Below, in pieces: positions 19,988-32,259 of a stretch of 64,000 nucleotides of DNA. Source of the DNA: Propionibacterium sp. (GTDB lineage Bacteria; Actinomycetota; Actinomycetes; Propionibacteriales; Propionibacteriaceae). The first letter of the stretch is position 1, and each line of letters opens with the position of its first letter. The stretch spans positions 79,465 to 143,464 of the forward strand of contig JAAYTZ010000113.1 of NCBI GenBank assembly GCA_012517965.1, written 5' to 3'. Under the pieces are notes generated by a model. The model ran no database searches and was not told where the DNA came from. It saw only the letters and a list, made by a program, of their open reading frames with translations. A program made the position numbers and the translations under genes.

Positions 19988-21478
19988 GTGACTCCTCCAC
20001 GCACCGCTGCGAAGAACACCCCCGCCCCAGACGCGGAGGAGCCGAAAACCCGGGCGCCCCGGAGGAAGGCCGCGGTGAGCGAGGAGGAGGGGGCAACGCC
20101 GAAGCCCGTCCGCCGCCCGCGTGCCACCGGGGCGACCGGTGACGCCGGGGCGTCCGCCGCTCCCGCCAGGCCGACCCGGACCCGCAAGGCCGCCGAGGAG
20201 GTGCCGGCGCCCGTGGCCGCCCCGGTGCCGGACGAGGATCTCGACCTGGACGTCGTCGACCTCGAGGCCGACGTGGAACCCGACCTCGTCGAGGTCGAAC
20301 TGGATGTGGAGGTCATCGAGGACGAGGACGACCTCACCGTCGAGGACGTGGCCACCGGCAAGGTCGAGGCGGTCAAGTTCCAGCGCGAGGGCGACGACGT
20401 GGTACTCACGGTGGGCGGCACGAAGCGGAGCCTCGACGAGGTCGACGAGGGATCGTTCGACACCAGCGAGGCGGAGAAGGACGAGAAGGCGATCACCTCG
20501 GAGGACGAAGGCTTCGTCGTGAGCGACGCGGACGACACCGACGAGCCCGAGCAGCAGGTCATGGCGGCCGGTGCGACCGCCGACCCGGTCAAGGACTACC
20601 TCAAGCAGATCGGCAAGGTGGCGCTCCTCAACGCCGAGCAGGAGGTGTCGCTGGCCAAGCGCATCGAGGCCGGGCTGTTCGCCGACGAGAAGTTGACGGC
20701 GGGGGAGGTCGCGCCCAGCGACCTGGACGACTACGAGTGGATCGCCGAGGACGGACGCCGCGCCAAGAACCACCTCCTCGAGGCCAACCTGCGCCTGGTG
20801 GTCTCCCTCGCGAAGCGGTACACCGGCCGGGGCATGCTCTTCCTCGACCTGATCCAGGAAGGGAACCTCGGTCTGATCCGCGCCGTCGAGAAGTTCGACT
20901 ACACCAAGGGCTACAAGTTCTCGACCTACGCGACGTGGTGGATCAAGCAGGCGATCACCCGCGCCATGGCCGACCAGGCGCGCACCATCCGCATCCCGGT
21001 GCACATGGTCGAGGTCATCAACAAGTTGGCGCGGGTGCAGCGGCAGATGCTGCAGGACCTGGGGCGCGAGCCCACGCCCGAGGAGCTCGCCAAGGAACTC
21101 GACATGACGCCCGAGAAGGTCATCGAGGTGCAGAAGTACGGCCGCGAGCCGATCTCGCTGCACACCCCGCTGGGCGAGGACGGCGACTCGGAGTTCGGCG
21201 ACCTGATCGAGGACTCCGAGGCGGTCGTGCCCGCCGAGGCCGTGAACTTCACGCTCCTGCAGGAGCAGTTGCACGACGTCCTCGACACCCTGTCGGAGCG
21301 CGAGGCCGGCGTCGTGTCCATGCGGTTCGGGCTTACCGATGGCCAGCCGAAGACTCTCGACGAGATCGGCAAGGTCTACGGGGTGACCCGGGAGCGGATC
21401 CGGCAGATCGAGTCCAAGACCATGAGCAAGCTCCGCCACCCGTCGAGGTCTCAGGTGTTGCGCGATTACCTCGACTGA
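19988..21478 (+). CDS. rpoD: Principal sigma factor RpoD/HrdB (SigA)
   Basis: Acidic N-terminal extension; [81 protein letters not shown]-terminal [15 protein letters not shown]. Confidence 0.96.
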   Translation: MTPPRTAAKNTPAPDAEEPKTRAPRRKAAVSEEEGATPKPVRRPRATGATGDAGASAAPARPTRTRKAAEEVPAPVAAPVPDEDLDLDVVDLEADVEPDLVEVELDVEVIEDEDDLTVEDVATGKVEAVKFQREGDDVVLTVGGTKRSLDEVDEGSFDTSEAEKDEKAITSEDEGFVVSDADDTDEPEQQVMAAGATADPVKDYLKQIGKVALLNAEQEVSLAKRIEAGLFADEKLTAGEVAPSDLDDYEWIAEDGRRAKNHLLEANLRLVVSLAKRYTGRGMLFLDLIQEGNLGLIRAVEKFDYTKGYKFSTYATWWIKQAITRAMADQARTIRIPVHMVEVINKLARVQRQMLQDLGREPTPEELAKELDMTPEKVIEVQKYGREPISLHTPLGEDGDSEFGDLIEDSEAVVPAEAVNFTLLQEQLHDVLDTLSEREAGVVSMRFGLTDGQPKTLDEIGKVYGVTRERIRQIESKTMSKLRHPSRSQVLRDYLD

Positions 21479-21501
21479 CGACGCCGACGGCTGACGCGAC
21501 T

Positions 21502-21528
21502 GGGCCGGCCCCCCGCGGGGGCCGGCCC
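21502..21528. terminator. Hairpin terminator after rpoD (possibly bidirectional)
   Basis: GGGCCGGCCCCC-CGC-GGGGGCCGGCCC, 12-bp perfect stem between convergent genes. Confidence 0.7.
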
Positions 21529-21557
21529 TGTCGCGTTGCGGGTGCGGGCGCCGGTGC

Positions 21558-22184
21558 TCAGGCGGCCTTGGCCTGAATGGCGCGCTTGATCAGGTCGACG
21601 ATGGTGTCGGTGTCCAGGCCGACGCCGTTGAGGACCAGGTCGTAGTAGTCGTTGTCACGGGGGTCGAAGCGGTAGGTGCGCATCGACATGTCGGCGCGGA
21701 ACTCGTCCTCGATCTCCTGGCGCTTGGCGGCGCGCTCGACCGAGATGCCCGAGAGGGCGGCCGCCCGCTCGATGCGCTTCTGCCTCGGGCCGTCCAGCTT
21801 GACGTGGAGCGTGTTGGGCCGGTTCTGGAGCAGGAACTGGCCGTTGCGGCCCAGGATGATGCCGCCCTCGGCGGCCTCCTGGGCGACGATGGCGGTGTTC
21901 TCCTCAGCGAGCTGGCTGTAGGAGCGCTCCTCGGCGGCCAGCGTCGGGCTGGGGTCGCTGGTCTCGCTCGGGAAGGCGCGCGCGAACCCGCGCATCATCT
22001 GGGCGACGATGCCCTGCTTCTCGCGGCTCTGCACCGACTCCTCGATCTCCTCGGAGCTGAAGGCCTGCTTGTGCACCTTGAGCCCGAGTTCCTCGGACAG
22101 CTTGGTGGCCACCTCCTGCATGTTCGCTCCGTAGGTCTCCCACAGGGTGATCACGAGGGGGAGGTTGCTGCGGGTTTCGCTCAT
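21558..22184 (-). CDS. Cytidylate kinase-like family protein
   Basis: LPLVITLWETYGANMQEVATKLSEELGLKVHKQAFSSEEIEES...GIILGRNGQFLLQNRPNTLHVKLDGPRQKRIERAA. Confidence 0.8.
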   Translation of the reverse strand: MSETRSNLPLVITLWETYGANMQEVATKLSEELGLKVHKQAFSSEEIEESVQSREKQGIVAQMMRGFARAFPSETSDPSPTLAAEERSYSQLAEENTAIVAQEAAEGGIILGRNGQFLLQNRPNTLHVKLDGPRQKRIERAAALSGISVERAAKRQEIEDEFRADMSMRTYRFDPRDNDYYDLVLNGVGLDTDTIVDLIKRAIQAKAA

Positions 22185-22291
22185 TGAGTGCTCCTCGGTT
22201 ATTAATCTCGGGACGGCTTGGACAGCACGATAGCGAAGCGGGGCCTCTCGGCAACCAGTGGCCAGCAGTTGCACGACTAGACTCGGGAATC

Positions 22292-22855
22292 GTGTCCGAG
22301 CCGACTTCCACACCCCTCCCCCGTAGCCAACGGCGGGTCGTGCCGTTCCGGATCCGGGAGGCCCGCCTCTCCGATCTGGACGCTGCCGCCCGCGTCCGCG
22401 CCGCCTGCTGGCGGGAGTCGTTCACGGGCCTGGTCCCGGACGAGGTGCTCGCGAACGCGGACGCCTGGGCGCCGCGGGTCGCCGAGGCGTGGGCGTCGTC
22501 CATGCTGGAACGGGGGGCGTCCTACTGGCTGGCGGTCGACGAACACGGGCAGATCGTGGGCGTCGCGCACGCGGACGCCGCCTTCGAACCGGACGCCCCC
22601 GCCCCCCTCGAACTGAAGACCCTGTACCTGCTCGACCGGGCGAAGGGGTCCGGGGTGGCCGCGGCCCTGGTGCACCGCGCGATCGGCGACGAGGTTCCGG
22701 CCTACCTGTGGGTGATCGAGGGCAACGAGCGAGCGATCGGGTTCTACGAGCGGATCGGCTTCCGCCGCGACGGTGCGGTGCGGGCCATCCGCCCGGGCTG
22801 GCCGGGCGGCCGGCAGGTCAGGATGGTCCGGCGTCCGGCCGTCGACCCCGACTGA
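22292..22855 (+). CDS. GNAT family N-acetyltransferase
   Basis: FRIREARLSDLDAAARVRAACWRESFTGLVPDEVL; LYLLDRAKGSGVAAALVHRAI; IGFYERIGFRRDG. Confidence 0.88.
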   Translation: MSEPTSTPLPRSQRRVVPFRIREARLSDLDAAARVRAACWRESFTGLVPDEVLANADAWAPRVAEAWASSMLERGASYWLAVDEHGQIVGVAHADAAFEPDAPAPLELKTLYLLDRAKGSGVAAALVHRAIGDEVPAYLWVIEGNERAIGFYERIGFRRDGAVRAIRPGWPGGRQVRMVRRPAVDPD

Positions 22856-22906
22856 GCCGACGCCGCCGCGACACTCCGGGCCCCCCGGTGGCCTAGGGTC
22901 GGAGCC

Positions 22907-24251
22907 ATGGCGCTCAGCGTGTTCGATCTGTTCAAGATCGGGATCGGCCCGTCCTCCTCCCACACGGTGGGCCCGATGAAGGCGGCCGCCCGGTTCCTGG
23001 ACGCCCTCGGGCCGCGCCTGCCCATGGTCGGGCGGCTCAAGGTCGGGCTCTACGGCTCATTGGGCGCCACCGGGGCCGGCCACGCCTCGGACGCGGCCGT
23101 CGTCCTGGGGCTGCTGGGGGAGGACCCCCGAACCGTCGACACCCGCACCGCTCCCGCGCGCGTCGCGGCCGTCCGCGACCGGGAGGAACTGCTGGTGGCG
23201 GGGACGCATCCGGTGCGGTTCCTGAAGGCCGACCTGAAGCTCTACAAGCGCCGTACGCTGCCCGGGCACCCCAACGGGCTGGTCTTCACGGCCTTCGACG
23301 CGGCCGGCGCGGTGATGGAGGAACGCACCTACTACTCGATCGGCGGCGGTTTCGTCCTCGAGGCCGGCGCGCCCACCACCGGGGTGGACGAGCGGCCGGT
23401 GCCGCACCCGTTCGCGACCGCGGACGAGCTGGTCGCCCTCACCACCGAGACCGGCAAGTCGATCGCCCGCCTGACCTGGGAGAACGAACTGGCTCTGCGG
23501 CCCGAGGAGCAGGTGCGTGCCGGCCTCCAGGAGATCTGGCAGGTGATGAACGCCGGCATCGAGGCGGGGATGAACACCGAGGGAATCCTGCCCGGCGGCC
23601 TACGGGTGCCGCGGCGTGCCCCCCGGCTGTACTCCCAGCTGCAGGTCGGACGACCCCAGGCCGACCCCCTCGCGGCGCTCGACTGGGTGACGCTGTATGC
23701 GATGGCGGTGAGCGAGGAGAACGCCGCCGGCGGTCGGGTGGTCACCGCTCCGACGAACGGCGCCGCCGGGGTCATCCCCGCCGTGCTGCGCTACTACCGC
23801 GACTGGGTCCCGGGCGCCAACGAGGTGGGGGTGAACCGGTTCCTGCTCACCGCGGGCGCGATCGGGCAGCTCCTCAAGGCCAACGCGTCCATCTCGGGCG
23901 CCGAGGTGGGCTGCCAGGGCGAGGTCGGCTCGGCCTGTTCGATGGCCGCCGCGGCGCTGTGCGGCCTGCTCGGCGGCACCCCCCGCCAGGTCGAGAACGC
24001 GGCCGAGATCGCCCTGGAGCACAACCTCGGGTTGACCTGTGATCCCGTCGCCGGCCTCGTCCAGATCCCGTGCATCGAGCGCAACGCGATCGCGGCCGTG
24101 AAGGCGTTGGCGGCGGCCCGGACGGCCCTGCACGGCGACGGAACCCACCTGGTCACCTTCGACGCGGTGATGCACACCATGCTCGACACCGGCCGGGACA
24201 TGATGCTCAAGTACAAGGAGACGGCCCGGGGCGGTTTGGCCGTCAACGTGG

Positions 24252-24262
<11 letters not shown>
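22907..24262 (+). CDS. sdaA: L-serine ammonia-lyase
   Basis: [60 protein letters not shown]. Confidence 0.95.
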
Positions 24263-24914
<652 letters not shown>

Positions 24915-24948
24915 CCGGGCAGCGTAGCCGCGCCGCCCGCCGGGAGCG

Positions 24949-25470
24949 TCAGGACGCCGCGGCGCGGAAGGCCGCCAGCAGCCGGTCGGAGAACAGCACG
25001 AACCGGACCAGGTCGATGCCCGGTCCGGGGTGCGCCCGCACGGCGGCGACCGCGACGTCGGCGACCTGGCCGGCGTCCCAGCCGTAGATCCCCGCGCCGA
25101 TCGCGGGGATGGCGACGGACCGCGCCCCGAGGTCGGCCGCCACGTCCAGCGACCGCGTGAAGGCGGACGCGAGCAGCGCCGGGTCGGTCTGCCCGGCGTG
25201 CCGGTTGGGTCCGACGGCGTGGATGACCCAGCGGCTCGGAAGGCCGAAGGCGCTCGTCGCGACGGCGTCCCCGACCGGCAGGCCCTCCGGGTACCGCTCG
25301 CGGCGCAACGCCCGGCAGGCCTCGAGCAAACCGGGCCCGGCCGCGCGATGGATGGCACCGTCCACCCCGCCGCCGCCCAGCAGCGAGGAGTTGGCGGCGT
25401 TGACGATCGCGTCCACGGTCTGGGTGGTGATGTCGCCCAGGACGGTCTCGATGCGTGGCATGACGCTCAT
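24949..25470 (-). CDS. Macro-domain protein (O-acetyl-ADP-ribose deacetylase-like)
   Basis: IETVLGDITTQTVDAIVNAANSSLLGGGGVDGAIHRAAGPGLLEACR; SVAIPAIGAGIYGW. Confidence 0.92.
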   Translation of the reverse strand: MSVMPRIETVLGDITTQTVDAIVNAANSSLLGGGGVDGAIHRAAGPGLLEACRALRRERYPEGLPVGDAVATSAFGLPSRWVIHAVGPNRHAGQTDPALLASAFTRSLDVAADLGARSVAIPAIGAGIYGWDAGQVADVAVAAVRAHPGPGIDLVRFVLFSDRLLAAFRAAAS

Positions 25471-25520
25471 CCTGGCCGATCGGCCGGGGCACGTCACGGA
25501 GGGCGGGCTAGGGTCGGGTC

Positions 25521-26507
25521 GTGCTGACCGTTCCCGTCTCCGTGCTCGACCTGTCGTTCGTCGCCCAGGGCCAGTCCACCGCGGACGCCCTGTCCGCAAC
25601 CCTGGACCTCGCCCGGGCGGCCGACCGGCTGGGCTGCGTGCGGTTCTGGACCGCCGAGCACCACAACATGGGCTCGGTCGCCGCCACCAGCCCGGGGGTG
25701 CTCATCGCCGCGCTGGGGGCGGCGACCACCCGGATCCGCGTCGGATCGGGTGGGGTGATGCTGCCCAACCACAGCCCCTACGTGGTGGCCGAGCAGTTCG
25801 CGGTCCTCGAGGCCCTCTACCCGGGCCGCGTCGACCTCGGCATCGGGCGCGCCCCGGGCACGGACCCGCTCACGGCCTGGGCGCTTCGGCGCGGGCTGGA
25901 ACGCGACGGCGTCGACGACTTCGCCGAGCACGTCCAGCTGATCCGGGCGTGGCTCAGCCCACAGGGTGTCCAGGCCGGCAACGGGCGGGAGTTGGCGGTG
26001 ACCCCGCACGCCACCAGCTACCCGGAGGTGTGGCTGCTCGGCTCCTCGGACTTTTCGGCGCGTCTGGCCGGACGCCTCGGCCTGCGGTACGCCTACGCCG
26101 GGCACTTCGGCGAACTGGACCCCGCGGCCGTCGTGGAGCTCTACCGGCGGGGGTTCGAGCCGTCGGCCGAACTGGCGCAGCCGTTCGCGTCGGTGTGCGT
26201 GTCGGCGATCACCGCGCCGACCGACGCGGAAGCGCAGTTCCTCGCGGGCCCGGCCCGGCACCGCTGGCTCGGCCTGCGGCAGGGCCGCCGAGAGCCGTTG
26301 GTCGCTCCGGAGGAGGCGGCCCGGCTCCTGGGGCCCGGGGCGCACAGGCTGGCCGGCGTCAACCACGTCGGCACGCCGGACGCGGTGGCGTCCGCGATCA
26401 ACGCCCTGGTGGAGCGGGCCGGCGCCGACGAGATCATGATCGCCGGCGCGACGTACGACGTCGCCACCCGGATCGACACGCTGCGCTCCCTCACCGGCGC
26501 GGCCTGA
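25521..26507 (+). CDS. LLM-class (luciferase-like) flavin-dependent oxidoreductase
   Basis: VSVLDLSFVAQGQSTADALSATLDLARAADRLGCVRFWTAEHHNMGSVAATSPGVLIAALGAATTRIRVGSGGVMLPNHSPYVVAEQFAVLEALYPGRVDLGIGRAPGTD. Confidence 0.93.
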   Translation: MLTVPVSVLDLSFVAQGQSTADALSATLDLARAADRLGCVRFWTAEHHNMGSVAATSPGVLIAALGAATTRIRVGSGGVMLPNHSPYVVAEQFAVLEALYPGRVDLGIGRAPGTDPLTAWALRRGLERDGVDDFAEHVQLIRAWLSPQGVQAGNGRELAVTPHATSYPEVWLLGSSDFSARLAGRLGLRYAYAGHFGELDPAAVVELYRRGFEPSAELAQPFASVCVSAITAPTDAEAQFLAGPARHRWLGLRQGRREPLVAPEEAARLLGPGAHRLAGVNHVGTPDAVASAINALVERAGADEIMIAGATYDVATRIDTLRSLTGAA

Positions 26508-26550
26508 GCCGCCGGGCCACTTCGTTCCCGCGTCCCGTGCGGACGAGAGC

Positions 26551-26580
26551 AGGGCCCCGGACCGAGCGGTCCGGGGCCCT
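26551..26580. terminator. Bidirectional hairpin terminator between convergent genes
   Basis: AGGGCCCCGGACC-GAGC-GGTCCGGGGCCCT, 13-bp perfect stem. Confidence 0.8.
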
Positions 26581-26606
26581 GAAGGGGTCTGGGGCGGGGG
26601 GTCTGC

Positions 26607-26795
26607 TCAGGCGAGGCGGCTCGTCTCGTCCTGGATGTTGAGGGCGACCTGCCGCAGCTTGTCCTGGTGAGCCCGCGCGTGGTGGGCGCAGAACAGCAGC
26701 TCGCCACCCGAGGGAAGCGTGACCCGGAGGTACGCCTGAGCGCCGCAGCGATCGCAGCGATCGGCGACGGTGAGAGGTTCGGCGACGGTGATCAT
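26607..26795 (-). CDS. DUF7455-like small Cys-rich actinobacterial protein
   Basis: MITVAEPLTVADRCDRCGAQAYLRVTLPSGGELLFCAHHARAHQDKLRQVALNIQDETSRLA; next to parE, as commonly seen in actinobacteria. Confidence 0.8.
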   Translation of the reverse strand: MITVAEPLTVADRCDRCGAQAYLRVTLPSGGELLFCAHHARAHQDKLRQVALNIQDETSRLA

Positions 26796-27007
26796 GGCGG
26801 TTCCTTCCTGGGTGCGGGCCGGCGGTTTCTTGCACTGGTCTGCATCTGGTCAACACGGTCTGGGTGCCGTTCATTCCCGCATCCGGCTCGACCCTAACCG
26901 CCGGCACCGACACTCCGGCACCCATCCCGGGGGACGTCCGGGAAAACTCGGGGGCGCCCGGGGGCGGGCTGCGCGGTGGTGTCGGTGCGGCCCGCTACGC
27001 TCGCCGC

Positions 27008-29095
27008 GTGACCACGTCGACCAAACCGAGGGCGGAAAGCCGCGATTACGAGGCGCGGCATTTGATGGTGCTGGAGGGGCTCGAGGCGGTCCGGAAGCGG
27101 CCCGCCATGTACATCGGCTCCACCGACACCAAAGGCCTCATGCACTGCCTCTGGGAGATCATCGACAACTCCGTGGATGAGGCCCTGGCCGGGTATGGCG
27201 ACCTCATCACCGTGAGCCTGAACGCGGACGGGTCGATCTCGGTGGCCGACGTCGGTCGTGGCATGCCGGTGGACACCGAGCCGCGCACCGGCCTCAGCGG
27301 CGTCGAGGTCATCTTCACCAAGCTCCACGCCGGCGGGAAGTTCGGCTCCGGCTCGTACACCGCGGCCGGGGGGCTGCACGGCGTGGGGGCGTCCGTGGTG
27401 AACGCCCTCAGCGCGCGGCTCGACGTCGAGGTGGACCGCAACGGTGCCACATGGGCCGCCAGCTTCCGCCGCGGCGTCCCCGGGGTCTTCGCCGGGGAGG
27501 GGCCCGATGCCCCGTTCACCCCCCAGCCGGGGCTGCGCAAGGTCGGGCGGGTCGCCCGCGGCGTCACGGGCACGCGGCAGCGCTATTGGCCCGACCGGCA
27601 GATCTTCCTCAAGGACGCCAAGCTGTCGATGTCGCAGCTCGTCGCCCGAGCCCGCCAGACGGCGTTCCTGGTGCCCGGCCTCACCCTCGACATCACCGAC
27701 GCCCGGACGCCGGACGGCGGCCATGAACGGTTCCAGTTCCGCGGCGGCATCTCCGAGTTCTGCGAGTTCCTCTCCGTCGACCCCGCGGTCACCGACGTGC
27801 TGCGCCTGACGGGCTCCGACACCTTCACCGAGACGGTGCCCGTGCTCGACGAGAACGGCGCCATGACCCCGACCGACGTCGAACGCACCCTCGACATCGA
27901 CATCGCGCTGAGGTGGGGCACCGGCTACGAGACCAGGGTGCAGTCGTTCGTCAACATCGTGGCCACCCCCAAGGGGGGCACCCACGTGGCCGGCTTCGAA
28001 CGCGGCCTCGTCCGGGCTTTCGCGAAGGGCCTCGAGGGCACCCGGCTGCTCAAGGCGTCCGAGGAGGTGGTGAAGGAGGACATCCTGGAGGGCCTGACCG
28101 CGGTCATCACGGTGCGGCTGCCCGAACCTCAGTTCGAGGGCCAGACCAAGGAGGTGCTGGGCACCCCGCCGGTCGCCCGCCTGGTCGCCCGGCTGGTCGA
28201 GCAGCAGCTCACCGACTTCCTCACCACCACGCGGGCGGCCCTGCGCCCCCAGGCGCGGGCGCTGATGGAGAAGGTCGTCGGCGCGTCCCGCACCCGGGTC
28301 GCCGCCCGCGCCCACCGCGAGAACCAGCGCCGGAAGAACGCGCTCGAGTCGTCGTCGCTGCCGGCCAAGCTGTCCGACTGCCGGTCCACCGACGTCGACC
28401 GCACGGAGCTGTTCATCGTCGAAGGCGACTCGGCGCTGGGAACCGCCAAACACGCCCGCAACTCCGAGTTCCAGGCGCTGCTGCCGATCCGCGGCAAGAT
28501 CCTCAACGTCCAGAAGGCCTCGGTCGGCGACATGCTGAAGAACGCCGAGTGCGCGGCGATCATCCAGGTCGTCGGGGCGGGCTCGGGCCGCACCTTCGAC
28601 GTGGACGCCGCCCGCTACGGCAAGGTCATCTTCATGGCCGACGCCGACTCCGACGGCGCCCACATCCGTTGCCTGCTGACCACCCTGTTCTTCAAGTACA
28701 TGCGGCCCCTGATCGAGGCGGGGCGGGTCTACACGGCCGTGCCGCCGTTGCACCGCTTCGAACTCGTCAACCCGCGGAAGGGGCAGGAGAAGTTCATCTA
28801 CACGTACTCGGACGCCGAGTACGCTCGGAAGCTCGCGGAACTGACCAAGAAGGGCATCGCCTTCAAGGAGCCGCAGCGCTACAAGGGTCTCGGCGAGATG
28901 GACGCCGACCAACTGGCCGACACCACCATGAACCCCCGTCACCGCACCCTGCGCCGGATCACGCTCGGGGAGGCCGAGGCGCTGGAGGAGGCGACCGCGA
29001 CGTTCGAGAAGCTGATGGGCAACGACGTCGCGCCGCGCAAGGAGTTCATCATCGAGGGGGCTTACACCCTGGACGCCCAACGCATCGACGCCTGA
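27008..29095 (+). CDS. parE: DNA topoisomerase IV subunit B (GyrB/ParE family)
   Basis: EARHLMVLEGLEAVRKRPAMYIGSTDTKGLMHCLWEIIDNSVDEALAGY; GGLHGVGASVVNALS; LFIVEGDSALGTAKHARNSEFQALLPIRGKILNVQKAS. Confidence 0.94.
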   Translation: MTTSTKPRAESRDYEARHLMVLEGLEAVRKRPAMYIGSTDTKGLMHCLWEIIDNSVDEALAGYGDLITVSLNADGSISVADVGRGMPVDTEPRTGLSGVEVIFTKLHAGGKFGSGSYTAAGGLHGVGASVVNALSARLDVEVDRNGATWAASFRRGVPGVFAGEGPDAPFTPQPGLRKVGRVARGVTGTRQRYWPDRQIFLKDAKLSMSQLVARARQTAFLVPGLTLDITDARTPDGGHERFQFRGGISEFCEFLSVDPAVTDVLRLTGSDTFTETVPVLDENGAMTPTDVERTLDIDIALRWGTGYETRVQSFVNIVATPKGGTHVAGFERGLVRAFAKGLEGTRLLKASEEVVKEDILEGLTAVITVRLPEPQFEGQTKEVLGTPPVARLVARLVEQQLTDFLTTTRAALRPQARALMEKVVGASRTRVAARAHRENQRRKNALESSSLPAKLSDCRSTDVDRTELFIVEGDSALGTAKHARNSEFQALLPIRGKILNVQKASVGDMLKNAECAAIIQVVGAGSGRTFDVDAARYGKVIFMADADSDGAHIRCLLTTLFFKYMRPLIEAGRVYTAVPPLHRFELVNPRKGQEKFIYTYSDAEYARKLAELTKKGIAFKEPQRYKGLGEMDADQLADTTMNPRHRTLRRITLGEAEALEEATATFEKLMGNDVAPRKEFIIEGAYTLDAQRIDA

Positions 29096-29116
29096 CCCCG
29101 ATGTAGGTTGTCGCCC

Positions 29117-29611
29117 GTGACGAGATCCTTCGACGATCTGTTGGCCGCCAACCGACGCTACGGCAAGACCGCCCCGCGCGGCTTCGATGGAATCGCCCAC
29201 GAGGGCGTCCTCATCCTGACGTGCATGGACTCGCGCCTGGAACCGCTGGAGATGGTGGGCCTCCGGGTGGGGGAGGCCAAGATCCTGCGGACCCCGGGCG
29301 GTCGGCTCACCCCGGACGCCCTGGCCGGCATGGTGATGGGGGTCCACAAGCTCGCGGTCGACCGCATCCTGATCGTGCCGCACACCAAGTGCGCCGCGGC
29401 GTCCATGACCGAGGAGCAGATGGCCGACGCCATCACGGCGGCGGCCGGGGTGGACGCCCACGGCTTCCACTTCGGTGTCGACCCCGACCAGATGGCACGG
29501 CTGCGGGAGGACGTGGAGACCGTGCGCAACCACCCGCTGGTCGGCCCGTTCGCCGAGGTGGCCGGCTTCCTCTACGACGTCGAGACGGGGCTGCTGGACC
29601 GCAAGGTCTGA
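29117..29611 (+). CDS. Beta-class carbonic anhydrase family protein
   Basis: LLAANRRYGKTAP...VLILTCMDSRLEPLEMVGLRVGEAKILRTPGGRLTPDAL; IVPHTKCAAASM (CMDSR, HTxC). Confidence 0.9.
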   Translation: MTRSFDDLLAANRRYGKTAPRGFDGIAHEGVLILTCMDSRLEPLEMVGLRVGEAKILRTPGGRLTPDALAGMVMGVHKLAVDRILIVPHTKCAAASMTEEQMADAITAAAGVDAHGFHFGVDPDQMARLREDVETVRNHPLVGPFAEVAGFLYDVETGLLDRKV

Positions 29612-29632
29612 GCGGCGCCGGCGGGCGAACGC

Positions 29633-29650
29633 GACCGGGCCTTGGCCCGG

Positions 29651-29652
<2 letters not shown>
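29633..29652. terminator. Hairpin between convergent carbonic anhydrase and parC genes
   Basis: GACCGGGCC-TT-GGCCCGGTC, 9-bp perfect stem overlapping the parC stop. Confidence 0.55.
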
Positions 29653-32146
<2,494 letters not shown>

Positions 32147-32259
32147 GCTTGCTCACTCCTCATCGGGCGCCGACTGCGCGTGGCACATTCTGCCGCGTCG
32201 GCGGCGACCCGGACGCCCCGACAGGCCGGTCTTCCGGCCCCGTCCGAGCCGGGCCGGGT

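Noticed and set aside
17711-21439. 1242-aa minus-strand ORF joining antisense-rpoD sequence to the oligopeptidase
   Set aside because: Only the part from 19837 down is a real protein (starts MTEPAAVPTPPDAPRIPY); the extension is antisense of rpoD.
26864-27007. Extended N-terminus of ParE
   Set aside because: ParE homology begins after MTTSTKPRAESRDYEARHLMVLEGLEAVRKRP at GTG 27008; the extension is Gly/Pro-rich intergenic sequence.
26894-29533. 879-aa minus-strand ORF opposite parE
   Set aside because: High-GC shadow ORF; composition (HVG, RRG, DQ-rich) lacks any family signature, and parE on the plus strand is unambiguous.
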